NCBI RefSeq assembly: GCF_000238335.3
Contig: NZ_AHCB03000005.1
Location: forward strand, 682,001 to 746,000
Source: Pseudoalteromonas marina
GTDB taxonomy: Bacteria > Pseudomonadota > Gammaproteobacteria > Enterobacterales > Alteromonadaceae
DNA length: 64,000 nt
Direction of reading: 5' to 3'
Part shown: piece after piece, positions 19,060-28,511 of the stretch
Layout of the letters: each line of letters opens with the position of its first letter
Numbering within the stretch: position 1 is the first letter of the stretch
Made by a program: the position numbers and the translations under genes
Notes under the pieces: model-generated
Told to the model about the DNA's origin: nothing
The model's database searches: none
The model's input: only the letters and a program-made list of their open reading frames with translations

Positions 19060-19089
19060 CTTGAACAAATCGTGCAACATACCCATTTA
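19060..19089 (+). promoter_or_regulatory. Sigma-32-type heat-shock promoter of clpB
   Basis: A -35 element CTTGAAC at 19060-19066 and a -10 element CCCATTTA at 19082-19089 are separated by 15 bases. They closely match the RpoH pattern CTTGAAA-N13-15-CCCCATNT. The site lies about 35 bases upstream of the clpB ATG, and clpB is a known RpoH target in many gammaproteobacteria. Confidence 0.75.
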
Positions 19090-19123
19090 TTAATCAATTA
19101 GATTTTTTAATAGGTAACCCCTC

Positions 19124-21700
19124 ATGCGTTTAGATAGATTTACAAGTAAATTTCAATCTGCGCTTTCTGATGCGCAATCACTTGCCCTTGGCCGCGATCA
19201 TCAATTTATTGAACCCGTTCACCTAATGTATGCACTCCTCCAACAGAGTGGTTCAAGCGTTCGTGCCTTGTTTGCTCAAACAGGTGTAAGTGCCGATGAG
19301 CTTAATACAAAGTTATCCCAAGAAATAGAAAAGCTATTCAAAGTTGAAGGGGTTGGGGGCGATGTACAGTTATCTAATAATATGGCTACGCTTATAAATT
19401 TATGTGATAAGTACGCTCAAAAGCGCAAAGATAAATTTATTTCTAGTGAGTTATTTGTTCTTGCTGCGTGTGATGACAAAGGCCCGCTTGGGGATATTTT
19501 GAGATCGCTTAATATCACTGCAACAAAAATAGAAAGCGCCATAAAAGCAATCCGTGGGGGTCAAAAAGTTGATGATCCGAATGCGGAAGAAACGCGCCAA
19601 GCTTTAGAAAAATATACGATTGATTTAACCGAGCGTGCAGAGCAAGGCAAGCTTGACCCCGTTATAGGTCGAGACGACGAAATACGCCGTACTATCCAGG
19701 TATTACAGCGCAGAACTAAAAACAACCCGGTACTTATTGGCGAGCCTGGGGTGGGTAAAACCGCCATAGCAGAAGGCTTAGCGCAGCGTATTATTAATGG
19801 TGAAGTACCAGAGGGATTAAAAAATAAACGTGTATTGTCACTTGATTTAGGAGCCTTGGTTGCTGGTGCTAAATTTAGAGGTGAATTTGAAGAGCGTTTA
19901 AAATCGGTTTTAAACGAGTTGGCTAAAGAAGAAGGCCAAGTCATCTTATTTATTGATGAAATTCATACCATTGTAGGTGCAGGTAAAAGCGATGGCGCAA
20001 TGGATGCAGGCAATATGCTTAAGCCAGCGCTCGCACGTGGCGAGCTGCATTGTGTAGGGGCAACCACACTAGACGAATACCGTAAATACATAGAAAAAGA
20101 TGCAGCCCTTGAGCGCCGTTTTCAAAAAGTATTAATCGAAGAGCCTTCAGTTGAAGACACTATTGCAATATTGCGTGGTTTAAAAGAACGTTATGAACTG
20201 CACCACTCAGTTGAAATCACCGACCCTGCAATTGTTGCTGCCGCGCAGTTATCGCATCGTTATATTAGCGACCGCCAGCTTCCCGATAAAGCAATAGATT
20301 TAATTGATGAAGCAGGTTCTTCTATTCGTTTGCAAATTGATTCGAAGCCTGAGTCATTGGACAAGCTTGAACGCCGCATTATTCAGTTAAAACTTGAAGA
20401 TAATGCTCTCGCTAAAGAAAAAGATGAGGCAAGTCAAAAGCGCCGCAGTGAAATGCAAGAGCTTATAACCGATCTTGACGGCCAATACCGCGAACTCGAT
20501 GAAATTTGGAATGCAGAAAAAGCATCACTGCAAGGTACGCAAGTAATTAAAGCTGAGCTTGAGCAAGCTCGGCTCGACTTAGACGTTGCTCGCAGAGCAA
20601 GTGATTTACAGCGCATGTCTGAGTTGCAATATGGTCGTATACCCGAGCTTGAACGCAAATTAGACTTAGCGTCACAAGCCGAAATGCAAGACATGACGCT
20701 GCTTAAAAACCAAGTAGGCGAAGATGAAATTGCAGAGATACTCTCTCGTTGGACTGGTATTCCAGTGTCACGCATGCTGCAAGGTGAACGTGAAAAACTG
20801 CTGCAAATGGAAGATAGATTGCACAGTAAAGTAATAGGGCAAGACGAGGCAGTTGTTGCGGTGTCTAACGCTATTCGTCGCTCCCGAGCAGGGCTTGCTG
20901 ATCCAAACCGACCGATTGGCTCATTTTTGTTTTTAGGGCCAACAGGCGTAGGTAAAACAGAGCTTACAAAAGCCCTTGCTGGGTTTATGTTTGACACAGA
21001 AGATGCCATGGTGCGTATCGATATGTCTGAGTTTATGGAAAAACATTCTGTTGCCCGTTTAGTAGGTGCGCCTCCTGGGTACGTAGGGTATGAAGAAGGG
21101 GGCTACTTAACAGAAGCTGTTCGCCGTAAGCCATACTCGGTCATATTGCTTGATGAAATAGAAAAAGCACACCCTGACGTGTTCAATATTTTATTACAAG
21201 TACTTGATGATGGTAGGCTAACCGACGGACAAGGGCGTACTGTTGATTTTAAAAATACCGTAATCATCATGACCTCAAATTTAGGTTCAGATATTATTCA
21301 AGAGCAGGCGGGTAATAATGATTACGCAACACTTAAATCAAAAGTAATGGATGTATTGATCAGTGAATTCAGACCTGAGTTTATAAACCGCATTGACGAA
21401 ACCGTGGTATTTCATCCGCTAGCGAATCAGCACATTAAAGAGATTGCTGATATTCAGTTAATGAAGTTACGTGAACGTTTAACTGAGATGGGGTACTTAC
21501 TAGAAATTAGCGATGCGGCGCTCGATACTATTGCTGCAAGTGGGTTTGATCCTGTATACGGCGCACGTCCATTAAAGCGGGCCATTCAACAAACAATTGA
21601 AAATCCGTTGGCGCAAAAGTTACTTAATGGTGATTATATTCCGGGATGTGTCATTGTTATTGATGCTGGCAGTGATGGGTTAGTATTTACTAGCCGGTAA
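19124..21700 (+). CDS. clpB: ClpB disaggregase
   Basis: ClpB is a hexameric AAA+ chaperone that threads proteins out of aggregates with DnaK. It has 858 residues, the normal length. The double N-domain (1-145) begins [25 protein letters not shown]1 has Walker A GEPGVGKT near residue 206 and pore and sensor motifs. A coiled-coil middle domain lies at about 410-525. NBD2 has Walker A GPTGVGKT near residue 605 and ends in [20 protein letters not shown] sigma-32-like promoter precedes it, and a hairpin terminator follows. Confidence 0.98.
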   Translation: MRLDRFTSKFQSALSDAQSLALGRDHQFIEPVHLMYALLQQSGSSVRALFAQTGVSADELNTKLSQEIEKLFKVEGVGGDVQLSNNMATLINLCDKYAQKRKDKFISSELFVLAACDDKGPLGDILRSLNITATKIESAIKAIRGGQKVDDPNAEETRQALEKYTIDLTERAEQGKLDPVIGRDDEIRRTIQVLQRRTKNNPVLIGEPGVGKTAIAEGLAQRIINGEVPEGLKNKRVLSLDLGALVAGAKFRGEFEERLKSVLNELAKEEGQVILFIDEIHTIVGAGKSDGAMDAGNMLKPALARGELHCVGATTLDEYRKYIEKDAALERRFQKVLIEEPSVEDTIAILRGLKERYELHHSVEITDPAIVAAAQLSHRYISDRQLPDKAIDLIDEAGSSIRLQIDSKPESLDKLERRIIQLKLEDNALAKEKDEASQKRRSEMQELITDLDGQYRELDEIWNAEKASLQGTQVIKAELEQARLDLDVARRASDLQRMSELQYGRIPELERKLDLASQAEMQDMTLLKNQVGEDEIAEILSRWTGIPVSRMLQGEREKLLQMEDRLHSKVIGQDEAVVAVSNAIRRSRAGLADPNRPIGSFLFLGPTGVGKTELTKALAGFMFDTEDAMVRIDMSEFMEKHSVARLVGAPPGYVGYEEGGYLTEAVRRKPYSVILLDEIEKAHPDVFNILLQVLDDGRLTDGQGRTVDFKNTVIIMTSNLGSDIIQEQAGNNDYATLKSKVMDVLISEFRPEFINRIDETVVFHPLANQHIKEIADIQLMKLRERLTEMGYLLEISDAALDTIAASGFDPVYGARPLKRAIQQTIENPLAQKLLNGDYIPGCVIVIDAGSDGLVFTSR

Positions 21701-21708
21701 ATAATTAT

Positions 21709-21752
21709 AAAAACCGCTTAGTTGCCTATCTCCTGAAACTAAGCGGTTTTTT
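21709..21752. terminator. Terminator between clpB and the chemoreceptor gene
   Basis: A stem of at least 13 base pairs (AACCGCTTAGTT with AACTAAGCGGTT, loop of about 13 bases) is flanked by an A-run and a T-run. It serves two convergent genes. Its stem is nearly the same as the terminator after ggt (58401-58434). Confidence 0.85.
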
Positions 21753-21764
21753 AACCTATAATGT

Positions 21765-23321
21765 TTATACTTTAAAAGTTAATAGCAAGTCATTTACTTT
21801 TCGTGAGCCTTCAACCAGTTCTGCTGCACCTTTAGCTACTTCAAAGCTTAAACTCAAATTGTTATCGCCAAAGGCTTTAATATCAGTCACATTGTTGCTG
21901 ATATCGTTACTTACCATTTGTTGCTCTTCTGCTGCAGACGATATTTGAATGGCTAAATGCGATATTTCACTAATTTGAGAAAAGATACCTTCTAGCTCCA
22001 CTTGCGTTTTTTCTGTGGTAATTACGCAATTATCGGCTTGCTCTTTTGTGTCTTGCATCACTTTTGACCAGCTAAATAAAGTATCTTGTATTTCTTTTAT
22101 TGAGCTGTGAATTTGTGTTGTAGCACTTTGTGTACGAGACGATAAAGTTCTTACTTCATCGGCAACGACAGCAAACCCTCTGCCATGCTCACCCGCTCTA
22201 GCTGCTTCTATTGCTGCGTTAAGTGCAAGTAGGTTTGTTTGATCTGCAATGCCTTCTATTTCACTCATTACCTGACCAATCTTATCAGCTTCTGAGGCCA
22301 AGCTACTTGCGGTGGTTGCTGCATGCTCAACTTGCACTGCTAGTTCAGAAATCATATTACTATTATCAGCAATGTGTATTTTGATTTCAGAGCAACTGCT
22401 ATGCGTTGCGTTTACTTTATCTGCCGTTTCAGCAGTGTTTACTGAAATTTCGCCAATGGTCGATCCCATTTGAGTCATGGCAGATGCAATCTGTTCCAAG
22501 CGCTCACCCTGAGAAGCAATTCCTTGCTCTGTAAGTGTTGATTGTTTGTCTAAATTAGTCGCAATACTATTAAAGCTAAGAGTTGAGTCTTTCATACGCC
22601 CAAGAACAGTTCGTAACTTGGCATTTAGCAGTTGTTCTTTGAAGTCACTAACGCTATGGGCTGTGGTGCCGCTGTAAATATAGCGAGAAACAGAGTCCGA
22701 TTTAGCTTTATGCTCACGCAATATTTTTGGGGTTGCAACAAGCTCATCGTAATTTAGGGCGATTACCAATATACAAACAATAACGTTAAGTAAAGCAATG
22801 GCTATTGGAGCAAATACTAAAGAGCTTATTAACCAAAGTAACACACACGCTATGGTGATACTCTGCCTAACTCCAGTTTGTTCGCGAATACTGAACAATG
22901 ATTTATTAGCATTAAGGGTGTTGTATAAGCTTTGCGCTTTATTTTTGAGTGCTTGACTCGGTTTTGTTCTTACTGATTGGTAGCCAACCAGCTGGCCATG
23001 TTCAAAAATTGGCGTAACAAAAGCGTCAACCCAATAGTAACGGCCATCTTTACAGCGATTTTTTACCATGCCGCGCCAAGAGTGACCTTGTTTTAATGTT
23101 TCCCACATTTCTTTGAACGCTGCTTTAGGCATATCTGGGTGGCGAACTATATTATGGTTTTTGCCAACAAGCTCTTGTATTGAGTAACCAGCAACTGTAC
23201 AAAATTCTGTATTAGCGTAGGTAATAACACCGCGTAAATCGGTTGTTGAAACAAGCTCTTGTGACTCATCAAAATGAACTTCTTCATTAATTAGTGTTTT
23301 ATTACTGTGCATTGCATTCAC
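21765..23321 (-). CDS. Aer-like methyl-accepting chemotaxis protein with PAS domain
   Basis: This is an inner-membrane energy or redox taxis receptor. The N-terminal PAS domain (about residues 15-125) has the Aer-type run [20 protein letters not shown] and [20 protein letters not shown] double hydrophobic segment follows (about 155-195), then a signalling domain with the MCP hairpin tip [20 protein letters not shown]. About 518 residues in all. I prefer GTG 23321, since AAGG is six bases upstream; ATG 23327 touches that site. The cytoplasmic PAS with no periplasmic domain suggests FAD-based sensing as in Aer, which is inference. An FNR-type site lies upstream. Confidence 0.88.
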   Translation of the reverse strand: MNAMHSNKTLINEEVHFDESQELVSTTDLRGVITYANTEFCTVAGYSIQELVGKNHNIVRHPDMPKAAFKEMWETLKQGHSWRGMVKNRCKDGRYYWVDAFVTPIFEHGQLVGYQSVRTKPSQALKNKAQSLYNTLNANKSLFSIREQTGVRQSITIACVLLWLISSLVFAPIAIALLNVIVCILVIALNYDELVATPKILREHKAKSDSVSRYIYSGTTAHSVSDFKEQLLNAKLRTVLGRMKDSTLSFNSIATNLDKQSTLTEQGIASQGERLEQIASAMTQMGSTIGEISVNTAETADKVNATHSSCSEIKIHIADNSNMISELAVQVEHAATTASSLASEADKIGQVMSEIEGIADQTNLLALNAAIEAARAGEHGRGFAVVADEVRTLSSRTQSATTQIHSSIKEIQDTLFSWSKVMQDTKEQADNCVITTEKTQVELEGIFSQISEISHLAIQISSAAEEQQMVSNDISNNVTDIKAFGDNNLSLSFEVAKGAAELVEGSRKVNDLLLTFKV

Positions 23322-23337
23322 TATCATCCTTTTTAAT

Positions 23338-23358
23338 TAACTGAAGTATATTCAGTTA
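23338..23358. promoter_or_regulatory. Inverted repeat in the chemoreceptor leader
   Basis: TAACTGAA and TTCAGTTA form a perfect eight-base inverted repeat around GTATA, 16 bases upstream of the chosen chemoreceptor start. It lies between the predicted transcription start (near 23384) and the ribosome binding site. It could be an operator or an RNA hairpin affecting translation. The binding factor is unknown. Confidence 0.4.
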
Positions 23359-23390
23359 TTTACACAAAGCAAAATTAAAGCTCGATTATG

Positions 23391-23433
23391 TTTATATTGA
23401 CGATGAATTGAATGCTTTATTGATCTATATCAA
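23391..23433 (-). promoter_or_regulatory. FNR/ANR-type box and class II promoter of the Aer-like gene
   Basis: TTGATCTATATCAA at 23420-23433 is a perfect TTGAT-N4-ATCAA palindrome. On the minus strand a TATAAA -10 hexamer lies at 23396-23391, predicting a start near 23384. That puts the box centre at about -42, the class II FNR position. Oxygen control of the downstream energy-taxis gene is therefore likely. FNR, ANR and EtrA share this sequence, so the exact regulator cannot be named. Confidence 0.65.
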
Positions 23434-23753
23434 GATTTCTGTGGTTAATAACGTCAGCGAAATAAAATTGAATTCTTTAATCGAAATAACAGGTCTCCTA
23501 TCCGCATTGGTTTAATGCTTCATTGCATACCGTGTTATTAGTAAATACCTTCGTAAAGCAATTGTATAAAGTAAATAGCAATGGCAAGATTACAACATAA
23601 TTTTACGAAGATAGTTAAATCAAGCGTATGCTCAAATTAGGGATTTTAAGACTAATTGAAAAAACTAAGTGGTTCTTAACAATTTAATCTTGAGTAATCG
23701 GTAATTAGCCCCCATAACCGTATGATTACGCCACGTGGCCCGAGGAAATATTT

Positions 23754-25331
23754 TTGACAACACAAGATCTAACAAATGCGCTTAACGCGTTATCGACTGG
23801 TGAACACCAAAACGCAATTAAAGGCATTAAACGTGGCATTGAACGAGAGTCGCTAAGAATACAAAGCAACGGTGCTATATCTCCTACAGGTCATCCTAAA
23901 GGGGTAGGGAGTGCACTAACCAATGGTCATATAACGACTGACTTTTCTGAATCTTTACTTGAATTTATTACACCGGTTAGCGAGTCATCAACGCAAACAT
24001 TAAAGCAGCTGCGCGATCTTCAAAAGTTCACGCTTGAAAATATGGGTGACGAACTGCTTTGGCCTATCAGTATGCCGTGCTTCATCAACCACCAAGACGA
24101 TATCGTACTTGCTCAGTTTGGTAGCTCGAATATAGGCAAAATGAAGACGCTTTACCGTGAAGGGCTAAAAAATCGATACGGGAGTATGATGCAGGCTATT
24201 GCTGGCGTGCATTTTAATATCTCTTTTCCAGAGTCACTTTGGAAGTCTCTGCACTCGTTAAAGCAAAGTAATGCGAGCTTGCAGGATTTTATATCTGATG
24301 GTTATTTATCGCTGATAAGAAACTTCAAACGCGAGCTGTGGCTTATTAGTTATATGTTTGGCGCATCGCCTGCCCTGTGTAACTCATTTTTGCAGGGTCG
24401 TAAAACAGATTTACCGTTTAAAAAATTAGGTAAAGGTACCTTGTACTTAGAGGTCGGCACTGCATTGCGTTTAGGTAACTTAGGTTACACAAACAGCGCA
24501 CAATCGTCCTTGCGTGTCATGTATAACTCGCTTGATGAATATGTTGCTGGTTTGAAAAAGGCCATCAATACGCCATCAGATATATACAGCGACATTGACG
24601 ACTACACTAGCGAACAGCCAAAACAGTTAAATAAAAATATTCTGCAAATAGAAAATGAATTTTATTCGCCAATTCGCCCTAAACGTAATGCGAACAGTGG
24701 TGAGACGCCAACAGATGCACTATTGAGAGCGGGTATAGAATATGTTGAAATTCGTGCTCTAGATGTAAACCCATTTAGTGAAGTGGGTATCGATATAGAG
24801 CAAATTCACTTTTTAGATGTATTTTTAACGTATTGCTTATTAAAAGATTCACCAAACATGGATTGGAAAGAACAGGCTCGCAGTACTGAAAATTTAGATG
24901 CGGTTGTAAATCAGGGGAGAGAGCAAGGGTTGATGCTCAACGATAATAATACTCCGCGTAGCCTGCAATCTTGGGGGAATCAAATATTTGCTCAATTGAC
25001 TGATGTTGCAAAATGGATGGATAAAGCTTACGGCGTAAGTTATTACTCTGAAACAATTGAGCGAATGAGTATGTGGGTTAATGATCCTTCGCTTACTTAC
25101 TCTGGGCGATATGTAGCAAAATTAAAAGAGTCAGGTTTAGACAATGGTCACTTTGCCTTAGACTTAGCAAACCAGTATAAGCAAAGCCACATAGACACAG
25201 ATTACAGTGAGTTTTTAAAGCCGTGGCTCGAGCAGCAAGTTGAGCAGTCAAATGAAGCGCAGCGTAATATAGAAAATGCAGATGCGCAGTCGTTTACAGC
25301 GTTTTTAGATGAGTATTTTCATAAAAACTGA
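23754..25331 (+). CDS. gshA: Glutamate-cysteine ligase
   Basis: GshA catalyses the first, ATP-dependent step of glutathione synthesis. The 525-residue length and sequence fit the proteobacterial type-1 enzyme. Visible signatures are RGIERESLRI near the N-terminus, TTDFSESLLEFITP, and YVEIRALDVNPF in the ATP-grasp-like core. The start codon is TTG at 23754, with GAGGA seven bases upstream and no better alternative. A 430-base gap upstream separates it from the divergent chemoreceptor gene, so it probably has its own promoter there. No gshB is in the window. Confidence 0.96.
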   Translation: MTTQDLTNALNALSTGEHQNAIKGIKRGIERESLRIQSNGAISPTGHPKGVGSALTNGHITTDFSESLLEFITPVSESSTQTLKQLRDLQKFTLENMGDELLWPISMPCFINHQDDIVLAQFGSSNIGKMKTLYREGLKNRYGSMMQAIAGVHFNISFPESLWKSLHSLKQSNASLQDFISDGYLSLIRNFKRELWLISYMFGASPALCNSFLQGRKTDLPFKKLGKGTLYLEVGTALRLGNLGYTNSAQSSLRVMYNSLDEYVAGLKKAINTPSDIYSDIDDYTSEQPKQLNKNILQIENEFYSPIRPKRNANSGETPTDALLRAGIEYVEIRALDVNPFSEVGIDIEQIHFLDVFLTYCLLKDSPNMDWKEQARSTENLDAVVNQGREQGLMLNDNNTPRSLQSWGNQIFAQLTDVAKWMDKAYGVSYYSETIERMSMWVNDPSLTYSGRYVAKLKESGLDNGHFALDLANQYKQSHIDTDYSEFLKPWLEQQVEQSNEAQRNIENADAQSFTAFLDEYFHKN

Positions 25332-25352
25332 TACCCAACATGCACAAAAAAA

Positions 25353-25374
25353 ACGCAGCCTAATATGGCTGCGT
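25353..25374. terminator. Hairpin after gshA
   Basis: The stem ACGCAGCC, loop TAATAT, GGCTGCGT lies 21 bases after gshA. On + the right side is AAATAAT, not a U-tract. The run of eight A on the left makes a proper U-tract only for minus-strand RNA. It may stop gshA weakly, or block antisense transcription into gshA. Confidence 0.5.
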
Positions 25375-25464
25375 AAATAATATTCAGGGATGAAACAATG
25401 CTATACGGCTGCATTAATCACTACGACCGACACTTCTTATAAAAGTTCAGTGAGAACACAAAAA

Positions 25465-26079
25465 ATGAACAAAAAAGCACTTATTTTATCTCTCACTCTC
25501 GCTTTATCCCTTGCCGGGTGTGCTACAGCGCCACCTAAACAGCCAAATGATCTTTGCAAAATTTTTGAAGAAAAGCCTGATTGGTATTTTGATGCAAAAG
25601 ACGCGCAAGACAAGTGGGGCTCTCCGAAACATGTACTCATGAGCATGATGTATCAAGAAAGTTCGTTTAAGCACGATGCAGCTCCGCCTATGGAATATTT
25701 TTTATGGATTATACCAACAGGTAGAGCAAGCTCAGCCTACGGTTATTCACAAGCTAAAACGCCTACTTGGGCTGATTACGTTCGTGAAACAGGTAACAGC
25801 GGGGCAGATAGGGATGACTTTGATGATGCAATCGACTTTATGGCGTGGTTTGTTTATAAAACGCATAAAGTAAACGGCATTTCAAAATGGGATGCTTACG
25901 CTCAATATCTTAATTATCATGAAGGCTGGGGCGGATATAAACGTGGCACATATAAGAAGAAAAAATGGTTAATGAGCGTAGCCAACAAAGTAAAAAATAG
26001 AGCAAGTCGTTATGGCACGCAATTAAAGCGATGTGAAGATGAGCTCGATAAAGGCTGGTTAGAGCGGTTATTTACTTAA
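25465..26079 (+). CDS. Lipoprotein with lytic-transglycosylase-like (SLT) fold
   Basis: The ATG at 25465 gives a clean lipoprotein signal (MNKKALILSLTLALSLAGC). The in-frame ATG at 25390 would add 25 residues before it, and an AGGG directly abuts that codon. The mature part has MMYQESSFKHDA, with a candidate catalytic Glu. ASSAYGYSQAKTPTWADY and a YLNYHEGWGGYKRG stretch resemble the goose-lysozyme/Slt fold. It is probably a periplasmic peptidoglycan-cleaving lipoprotein of about 204 residues. Activity is inferred from motifs only. It is a single gene between gshA and the convergent CNNM gene. Confidence 0.78.
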   Translation: MNKKALILSLTLALSLAGCATAPPKQPNDLCKIFEEKPDWYFDAKDAQDKWGSPKHVLMSMMYQESSFKHDAAPPMEYFLWIIPTGRASSAYGYSQAKTPTWADYVRETGNSGADRDDFDDAIDFMAWFVYKTHKVNGISKWDAYAQYLNYHEGWGGYKRGTYKKKKWLMSVANKVKNRASRYGTQLKRCEDELDKGWLERLFT

Positions 26080-26094
26080 TCGCACAACAGCGTG

Positions 26095-26120
26095 AATAAG
26101 GAGCCTTATGGCTCCTTATT
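26095..26120. terminator. Bidirectional terminator
   Basis: AATAAGGAGCC, loop TTAT, GGCTCCTTATT form an 11-base perfect stem between the SLT lipoprotein gene (+) and the CNNM-family gene (-). A/T-rich flanks suit both directions. Confidence 0.75.
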
Positions 26121-26122
26121 TG

Positions 26123-27394
26123 TTATTGACGAGTACGTTTTTTAGGTTGTATTTTAACCTGTTTAATCATGTTTTCTTTTACTTCGAGTACTTCTAATGG
26201 GTATCCCGCAATACGTAAACTGATATTTGCGTCAGGAATATCTTCTAAATATTCAACAATTAAGCCGCTTAATGTTTTAGGGCCATCAAGAGGAAAGTCC
26301 CATTCCATTTCTTTATTTAAGTCACGGACGTTTGCGCCACCATCTACAATAAACGAGCCATCAGGTTGCGTTGTCACTTCTTCACTTGGCGTACGTGTTT
26401 GAGTGGTCGTGAAATCGCCCACCACCTCTTCTAAAATGTCTTCAAGGGTCACTAGGCCTTGAATATCGCCGTATTCATCAACAACTATGCCAATTCGCTC
26501 TTTTGATTGTTGAAACTTAAACAGTTGTGTATTTAACGATGTGCCTTCGGGGATAAAGTAAATTTCGCGAACTGCACGCAATAGTGAAGGTTTATCAAAT
26601 TGCTCTTTTGTTAAAAGTCGCAGCGCATCACGTGAGTGAATAAAACCGACTGCATCATCAATATTATCGCGATACAACAAAACACGTGTATGTTGCGCAT
26701 GTGTTAGCTGGCGGCTAATTACTTTCCAATCGTCGTTTATATCAATCGCCACAATTTCGTTACGTGGAATCATAATATCTTCAACAGTAACTTGTTCTAG
26801 ATCTAAGATAGAAGTCAGCATGCTTTGGTGACGAGCAGGTAATAAAGCACCTGATTCGTTCACGACTGTTTTTAATTCTTCTTTGCTCATGCTGTGCTCA
26901 TCGATTTGAGCTGCACTAATACCAAATAAACGTAATATGCCGTTAGTTAGCCAGTTAACAACTACAACAAACGGAAACATGATTTTCAGCAAGCCTTTAA
27001 GTATCACTGAGCTTGGAAAGGCTACTTTTTCAGGGTAAAGGGCTGCGAGTGTTTTAGGTGTTACTTCAGCAAATATAAGCACAACCAAGGTAAGTACACC
27101 AGTTGCTATTGCGATACCTAAATCACCGTATAGGCGGATACCTATAATAGTGGCAACTTGAGCTGCGGCTATATTTACTAGGTTGTTACCAATTAAAATG
27201 AGGCCAATAAGCCTATCGGGACGGCTAAGTAATTTACTGACTCGTTTAGCTGCGCGGTGATCTTGCTTTGCAAGATGTCGCAGGCGTATACGATTGATTG
27301 ACATAATCCCAGTTTCAGAACCAGAAAAATAAGCAGAAAAAAGTACCAATAATCCTAATGTGATAAACAGGGTACTTGTCGATATGTCGTCCAA
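26123..27394 (-). CDS. yfjD: CNNM/CorC-family membrane protein (YfjD type)
   Basis: This inner-membrane protein has 423 residues. An N-terminal CNNM/DUF21 domain (about 1-190) carries hydrophobic helices and FSGSETGIMSINRIRLRHLAKQ-type charges. A CBS pair follows (about 205-335; VEDIMIPRNEIVAID, GLVTLEDILEEVVGDF). The C-terminal CorC_HlyC domain includes GTFIVDG-like PDGSFIVDGGANVRDLN. Family members are linked to Mg2+/Co2+ efflux or resistance; old names include hemolysin-like. It is next to ypjD and ffh, as in E. coli. Confidence 0.92.
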   Translation of the reverse strand: MDDISTSTLFITLGLLVLFSAYFSGSETGIMSINRIRLRHLAKQDHRAAKRVSKLLSRPDRLIGLILIGNNLVNIAAAQVATIIGIRLYGDLGIAIATGVLTLVVLIFAEVTPKTLAALYPEKVAFPSSVILKGLLKIMFPFVVVVNWLTNGILRLFGISAAQIDEHSMSKEELKTVVNESGALLPARHQSMLTSILDLEQVTVEDIMIPRNEIVAIDINDDWKVISRQLTHAQHTRVLLYRDNIDDAVGFIHSRDALRLLTKEQFDKPSLLRAVREIYFIPEGTSLNTQLFKFQQSKERIGIVVDEYGDIQGLVTLEDILEEVVGDFTTTQTRTPSEEVTTQPDGSFIVDGGANVRDLNKEMEWDFPLDGPKTLSGLIVEYLEDIPDANISLRIAGYPLEVLEVKENMIKQVKIQPKKRTRQ

Positions 27395-27455
27395 CGATGG
27401 ATCCTTTTTTTATAAATCAATGCGTATTAAGCTAGAGTGAGCAACTAGAGTCAAG

Positions 27456-28262
27456 TTAAAACTTGTTTAGTACGACTTCTTGTACAAAACGGCTGCCAAA
27501 ATAAGCTAATGTGAGGACAAATGCTGCAACCATGATGGTAATTACCACAGGTTTACCACGCCAGCCTTGTTTAATATGGCCAAGAGCGACTACAACAAAA
27601 ATAGCCCATGCCACCAACGAAAGTATGGTTTTATGGATAAACTCTTTGGCAAACATGCCATCGAGAAATACAAATCCGCACACGAGTGCAATTGTAAGCA
27701 GCGCAGTACCAAGATTAAGCAGTTGATAAAGCTGGCGCTCAACAACCATCAACGGAGGTAAATGGCTATGCACAATGGCGAGGTCTTTGCGCTTAAGGCG
27801 TTTATCTATAAAGTAAAATTGCACGCCGTATAAGGTTGCAATTATTAATATACAGTAAGCGAGTAAGGAAAGTGATATATGGGCAACCAAACCAAGCTCA
27901 ACATCTATACTTTGCAACAATATATGATGGGGTATGAATAAGCTTGCAACAGATAAAAGCGCTGCAAAGCCATACACTACGGGCAATAATAAAGTGGCTG
28001 GAAATTTTAAGGAGACAGCTGTTACAGACACAACAATAACCCAACAGGTTAGCAGTGCGACATTTACAATGCTTAGATCTTGACCGTCAGAACGAAACAC
28101 CGAGTTCACCAATAACAACATATGCGCCAATATAGCGACGGTACTCAAGATAACAGTTACTTTTTGGTTTGGGCCTTGTTTATGAAAAAGCCGTGAAAGC
28201 ACGTGTGACGTCGCTAACACATAAAATAAACTGGTGATAATAGTTAAACTGATGATCAGCAT
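27456..28262 (-). CDS. ypjD: Cytochrome c assembly (CcsA/HemX-like) membrane protein YpjD
   Basis: This is a 268-residue protein with about eight hydrophobic helices. The arrangement around LGLVAHISLSLLAYCILIIATLYGVQ is typical of the CcsA/CcmC heme-handling superfamily. The position divergent from ffh and next to yfjD matches E. coli ypjD. The exact role of YpjD is not settled. Heme handling is a family inference, and no CXXCH is present. Its upstream region is shared with ffh (249 bases). Confidence 0.88.
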   Translation of the reverse strand: MLIISLTIITSLFYVLATSHVLSRLFHKQGPNQKVTVILSTVAILAHMLLLVNSVFRSDGQDLSIVNVALLTCWVIVVSVTAVSLKFPATLLLPVVYGFAALLSVASLFIPHHILLQSIDVELGLVAHISLSLLAYCILIIATLYGVQFYFIDKRLKRKDLAIVHSHLPPLMVVERQLYQLLNLGTALLTIALVCGFVFLDGMFAKEFIHKTILSLVAWAIFVVVALGHIKQGWRGKPVVITIMVAAFVLTLAYFGSRFVQEVVLNKF

Positions 28263-28496
28263 TTTGCTTGGGCCACTTAATTTGAGTCAAAAAATCCTTG
28301 CAAGTACAAACGCATTGTATTTTATAGCAACGCAAATGAATAGACCTTAAAAAAGAAACTTAATTCACCGCACTTGAACACTGTATTGTCCACCACTATT
28401 TACGGTATACTGTTTTTAATTCAAATTTAATAATATCAATGTCATTAGTCGAGCTGGTAGCTAAATCGGCTGAGTAATTAAATTGGTATAACGTTT

Positions 28497-28510
28497 TATC
28501 GGAACCGATA
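28497..28510. promoter_or_regulatory. Palindrome overlapping the ffh ribosome binding site
   Basis: TATCGGAACCGATA is a six-base perfect inverted repeat with a two-base centre, ending one base before the ffh ATG. It occupies the place of the Shine-Dalgarno (CGGAA). It could be an operator or a small translation-blocking hairpin. No factor can be named. Confidence 0.3.
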
Positions 28511-28511
28511 C

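Noticed and set aside
20434..21009. 191-codon open frame opposite clpB
   Set aside because: It mirrors the conserved ClpB NBD2 codons, is Ser-rich with no family signature, and has no ribosome binding site.
25390..25464. ATG 25390 as the start of the SLT-like lipoprotein
   Set aside because: It would place 25 polar residues before a clean lipoprotein signal; AGGG abuts the codon with no spacing.
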